36,205 nucleotides of DNA from Clostridia bacterium (GTDB lineage: Bacteria; Bacillota; Clostridia; Peptostreptococcales; JAAYPU01), in the NCBI GenBank assembly GCA_016278615.1, contig JADQBM010000006.1, forward strand, positions 1 through 36,205, in the 5' to 3' direction. The position numbers and the translations under genes were made by a program. Below, piece after piece: positions 34,043 through 36,205 of the stretch (positions are counted from its first letter, which is position 1; each line of letters opens with the position of its first letter). Below the pieces are notes generated by a model that searched no databases, was not told the origin of the DNA, and saw only the letters and a program-made list of their open reading frames with translations.

Positions 34043-34078
34043 AATGTTCTGACTCATAATTCATTAGGGGGTTTTATC

Positions 34079-34663
34079 ATGTCATCTGAGGAAAAATTAT
34101 TGCTTAGTCATGCGATAAATGGTGATGTTGAAAGCTTTGAGAAACTCATTGAGAGTTATCAATTAAAAGCTTATAACATTGCTTTTAGAATGCTCGGCAA
34201 TGAAGAAGACGCAAAAGATGCGATTCAAGATTCCTTTATCAAAATATACCACTCGCTGCATAATTTTCGAGGTGACAGCAGCTTTTATACATGGGTTTAT
34301 CGAATTGTATCCAATACCTGTTATGACTTTTTAAAAAAGAAAAATAGATTGAATAATAATATTATGAGCTTGACAAGCTACAACAATTCTTTAGAAGGAG
34401 AAATCGGTGACATAAAAGATGAATTACATCAACCAGATATCCTTTTAGATAACAAAGAGAACGAAGCTACTATGGTACAATGTATTCACAAATTATCATA
34501 TGACCATAAATCCGTCATCATATTGAGGGATATTCAAGGCTTTTCATATGAAGAAATAGCTCAGATATTGAATTGCTCTGAAGGTACTGTTAAATCAAGA
34601 ATCAGTAGAGCTCGAAACAAACTAAAAGAAATCGTTCTTTCTAATATGGAACAAATCAAATGA
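34079..34663 (+). CDS. ECF-type RNA polymerase sigma factor
   Basis: 194 residues with sigma-70 region 2 (about 20-90: AYNIAFRMLGNEEDAKDAIQDSF and FRGDSSFYTWVYRIVSNTC) and region 4 (about 135-185: LSYDHKSVIILRDIQGFSYEEIA, then CSEGTVKSRISRARNKLKE), no region 1 or 3: a SigW-like ECF factor. The frame is open further upstream, through the repeat element, but AGGGGG ends 7 bases before ATG 34079, and this start gives a normal N-terminus. The linker between the domains is long and Asn-rich. Its partner, a zinc-finger anti-sigma factor, follows. Confidence 0.93.
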   Translation: MSSEEKLLLSHAINGDVESFEKLIESYQLKAYNIAFRMLGNEEDAKDAIQDSFIKIYHSLHNFRGDSSFYTWVYRIVSNTCYDFLKKKNRLNNNIMSLTSYNNSLEGEIGDIKDELHQPDILLDNKENEATMVQCIHKLSYDHKSVIILRDIQGFSYEEIAQILNCSEGTVKSRISRARNKLKEIVLSNMEQIK

Positions 34664-34703
34664 AAATTTGGTCTAAAAATATGTTAGGAAAGGGGCTTTT
34701 GTT

Positions 34704-35603
34704 ATGAATTGCATAGATATTAATGAAAAAATGTCTTTATATATAGACCATCTTCTTGAAGCGTCAGAAAAATGCGACTTTGAGAAGCATCTTTCTGAGT
34801 GTTCAGATTGCATGGAAGCCTACGAACTGATTTCAGCTAATATCAAGTTATGCAATGAAATACCTGAGTTGGAACTGCCTGCAAATTTCAAAGATCAATT
34901 TCATACTAAATTAATGGCAGAAAAAAGAAAAAGCAATGCGACAAAGAGAAATTGGCGTACTTATGGAGTGGTTGCAGCTGCTCTGTTTATTGTGTTTGCT
35001 TCAACCTTTCAAAATATGTTTTCAAATAAGTCAACTCAAGATATAGCAAAAAAAGAATCCTCTTCTATTGGCTCCAAATGGACATTGTCAAATGATTCAG
35101 ATGAAAGTCTCAAAGAACAAATGAGTATAGCAAAGGTTCCTGAAGAAGAAGACGCCATAGAAGCCCCCATGTCTATAATGAGTGGCGGTGTTGAAAATAC
35201 TGACACTGTAGCTGATTTTGCTCAGGACGATACATTGAAGGAGACTGAACAGGATTATGGAAGAAGAATGGATATGCTTGATGATTCTTCATCTTCTTCT
35301 GATGGCACGGTAAAAACCTATGATGGTTTCATATCTGTTCAAAATGATTCGCTTGACCAAGTAATGGCATTTTTAGATCCTTTTTTATTGGAGCATCCCA
35401 ATATAATTGCTTCTTCTGACAGTGGATCAGATGATTTAAAAATCACACTCACAATGCCTACTGAAATTTTTATGTATTCTCTGGATTTTGTTACACAATA
35501 TTCCAATGTCACAGGATATAATGTAGATATAAATGACGAAACAGTAAATAATATTGAAGAAGAAACACAAAATTCTACTATTATTATTACCATAGAAGAA
35601 TAA
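34704..35603 (+). CDS. Membrane-anchored zinc-finger anti-sigma factor
   Basis: 299 residues. The N-terminal ZAS domain (about 1-60) has the HLSECSDC motif (H-x3-C-x2-C near residues 30-37) that binds the cognate ECF sigma. One membrane segment is at about 85-103 (TYGVVAAALFIVFASTF). The external part (about 105-299) has a Ser/Asp/Glu-rich, probably disordered linker (SSSSD cluster near 200) and a compact C-terminal domain from about residue 205 of unrecognised family. The short gap of 40 bases to the sigma gene and the AAAGGGG site before ATG 34704 fit cotranscription. The signal sensed is unknown. Confidence 0.9.
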   Translation: MNCIDINEKMSLYIDHLLEASEKCDFEKHLSECSDCMEAYELISANIKLCNEIPELELPANFKDQFHTKLMAEKRKSNATKRNWRTYGVVAAALFIVFASTFQNMFSNKSTQDIAKKESSSIGSKWTLSNDSDESLKEQMSIAKVPEEEDAIEAPMSIMSGGVENTDTVADFAQDDTLKETEQDYGRRMDMLDDSSSSSDGTVKTYDGFISVQNDSLDQVMAFLDPFLLEHPNIIASSDSGSDDLKITLTMPTEIFMYSLDFVTQYSNVTGYNVDINDETVNNIEEETQNSTIIITIEE

Positions 35604-35613
35604 AATATATGTT

Positions 35614-35875
35614 GAAGTTTAAGTTTAAGCGTAAGTAAAGGTAGTAGGGGCGGGTCTTGCACCTGCCCGTAAAAAGCAAAGCGTAAGTTGAAGTATAAGT
35701 TTAAGTTTAAGCGAAAGCAAAGTCTGTAGGGGCTGGGCCTTGCGCCTGACCGTAAAAAGCAAAGCGTTAAGTTGAAGTATAAGTTTAAGCGGAAGCAAAA
35801 TCTGTAGGGGCTGGCCTTGCGCCTGCCCGAAATAATTAAAGTTTAAGCATAAGTGTAAGCGTAAGTTTAAATAGA
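35614..35875 (+). repeat. Tandem repeat H: three copies of a GTAGGGGC palindrome with AAGTTT hexamers
   Basis: No gene in 35604-35902. Three units begin TAGGGG at 35645, 35727 and 35805, spaced about 80 bases. Each has a GTAGGGGC(G/T)GG...CCTGCCCG-type palindrome (the second varies) followed by GTAAAAAGCAAAGCG and a run of AAGTTT/AAGCGT/AAGTAT hexamers; the third lacks the AAAGCAAAGCG part. GGGGC...GCCCG stems are typical of dispersed REP-like repeats in bacteria. A copy in opposite orientation is at 29913-29975. Confidence 0.7.
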
Positions 35876-35902
35876 AAAGGGTTTTGGATAAAGGAGTATA
35901 GG

Positions 35903-36205
35903 ATGCGTGAAAAAAGTATTATAATCATTGATGGAAATAGTTTGATTAATAGAGCCTATTATGCGTTGCCCCCTTTGATGACAAAGGAAGGCCTCTATAC
36001 CAATGCGGTATATGGTTTTAATAATATGCTCAATAAAATCATTGGAACTTATGATCCCAAGTATCTTATCGTGGCTTTCGATAAGAAATCACCCACATTC
36101 CGACATGAAGCCTATAAAGAGTATAAGGCTGGCAGAAAAAAAATGCCTTTAGAACTTGCACAGCAGATGCCTCTTTTAAAAGAACTTTTAGAAGCTATGA
36201 ATATT
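35903..36205 (+). CDS. polA: DNA polymerase I, N-terminal (5'-3' exonuclease) part, cut by the window end
   Basis: 101 codons to the end of the window. The product begins MREKSIIIIDGNSLINRAYY with the PLMTKEGLYTNAVYGFNNML and YLIVAFDKKSPTFRHEAY segments of the 5'-3' exonuclease (FEN) domain of PolA; the Asp in IDGNS and the Asp in FDKK are metal-binding residues. Short exonuclease homologues exist, but the clostridial PolA N-terminus is the closest pattern. AAGGAG lies 6 bases before ATG 35903. DNA polymerase I fills gaps and removes RNA primers, complementing dnaG earlier in the window. Confidence 0.85.
   Translation, partial: MREKSIIIIDGNSLINRAYYALPPLMTKEGLYTNAVYGFNNMLNKIIGTYDPKYLIVAFDKKSPTFRHEAYKEYKAGRKKMPLELAQQMPLLKELLEAMNI

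Noticed and set aside
33824-34078. Extended N-terminus for the ECF sigma factor
   Set aside because: This upstream frame runs through the intergenic repeat and is hydrophobic low-complexity; a good ribosome binding site is placed for ATG 34079.

Overview
The window is low-GC chromosomal DNA of an anaerobic, probably spore-forming member of the Clostridia (Firmicutes). Evidence for this is strong AGGAGG-type ribosome binding sites, the dgt-like/dnaG/rpoD gene order, a 370-aa SigA-type sigma factor, two intergenic matches to the sigma-H promoter consensus, Gram-positive style Tad genes without a secretin, and a large 2-hydroxyacyl-CoA dehydratase activase. I cannot name the species; Alkaliphilus-like lineages are a guess only. 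Nearly all genes are ordinary chromosomal genes. I saw no transposase, prophage, CRISPR array or tRNA.

Layout. 1-3018: minus-strand exported phosphodiester glycosidase-type protein, split in two by an apparent one-base deletion near 1515. 3181-7312: dgt-like gene, then dnaG and rpoD, with a perfect sigma-H-type promoter match before dgt and another before dnaG; a terminator and an unusual block of consecutive hairpins follow rpoD. 7536-9333: trmK and a Nif3-family gene, overlapping. 9568-9912: RNase P RNA. 9975-18255: a c-di-GMP-I riboswitch controlled Tad/Flp pilus operon (stalk-domain protein, two Flp pilins of which one is very short, TadE, TadG-like, CpaB, CpaE/TadZ, CpaF/TadA, TadB, TadC, DUF192), closed by a strong terminator. 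18507-24420: giant CoA-dehydratase activase, ACT-domain protein and PFL/DUF711 protein. 24641-25372: YebC. 25490-25675: probable 6S RNA. 25681-26478: minus-strand histidinol-phosphatase. 26624-33318: histidine operon hisZ-G-D-B-H-A-F-IE, with no hisC. 33553-35603: small DUF1858-like protein, an ECF sigma factor and its zinc-finger anti-sigma factor. 35903-end: 5' end of polA.

How the genes work together. The pilus operon forms one transcription unit read from a consensus promoter through a c-di-GMP aptamer and a terminator directly in front of the first gene. A perfect 8-nt complementarity between the aptamer's 5' closing strand and the terminator suggests transcriptional control of pilus expression by c-di-GMP. 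The histidine genes form a complete pathway apart from the aminotransferase, with the phosphatase step encoded divergently.

The most unusual structural signal is in the intergenic spaces. Many hold imperfect tandem arrays with a strict 7-bp period (for example TATCTRT or NNCCTGT words), often arranged as inverted arrays around a terminator hairpin and a second conserved hairpin. A second family combines AAGTTT-like hexamers with a GTAGGGGCNGG-type palindrome. I do not recognise a published name for the 7-bp-period elements; this is the observation most worth following up.
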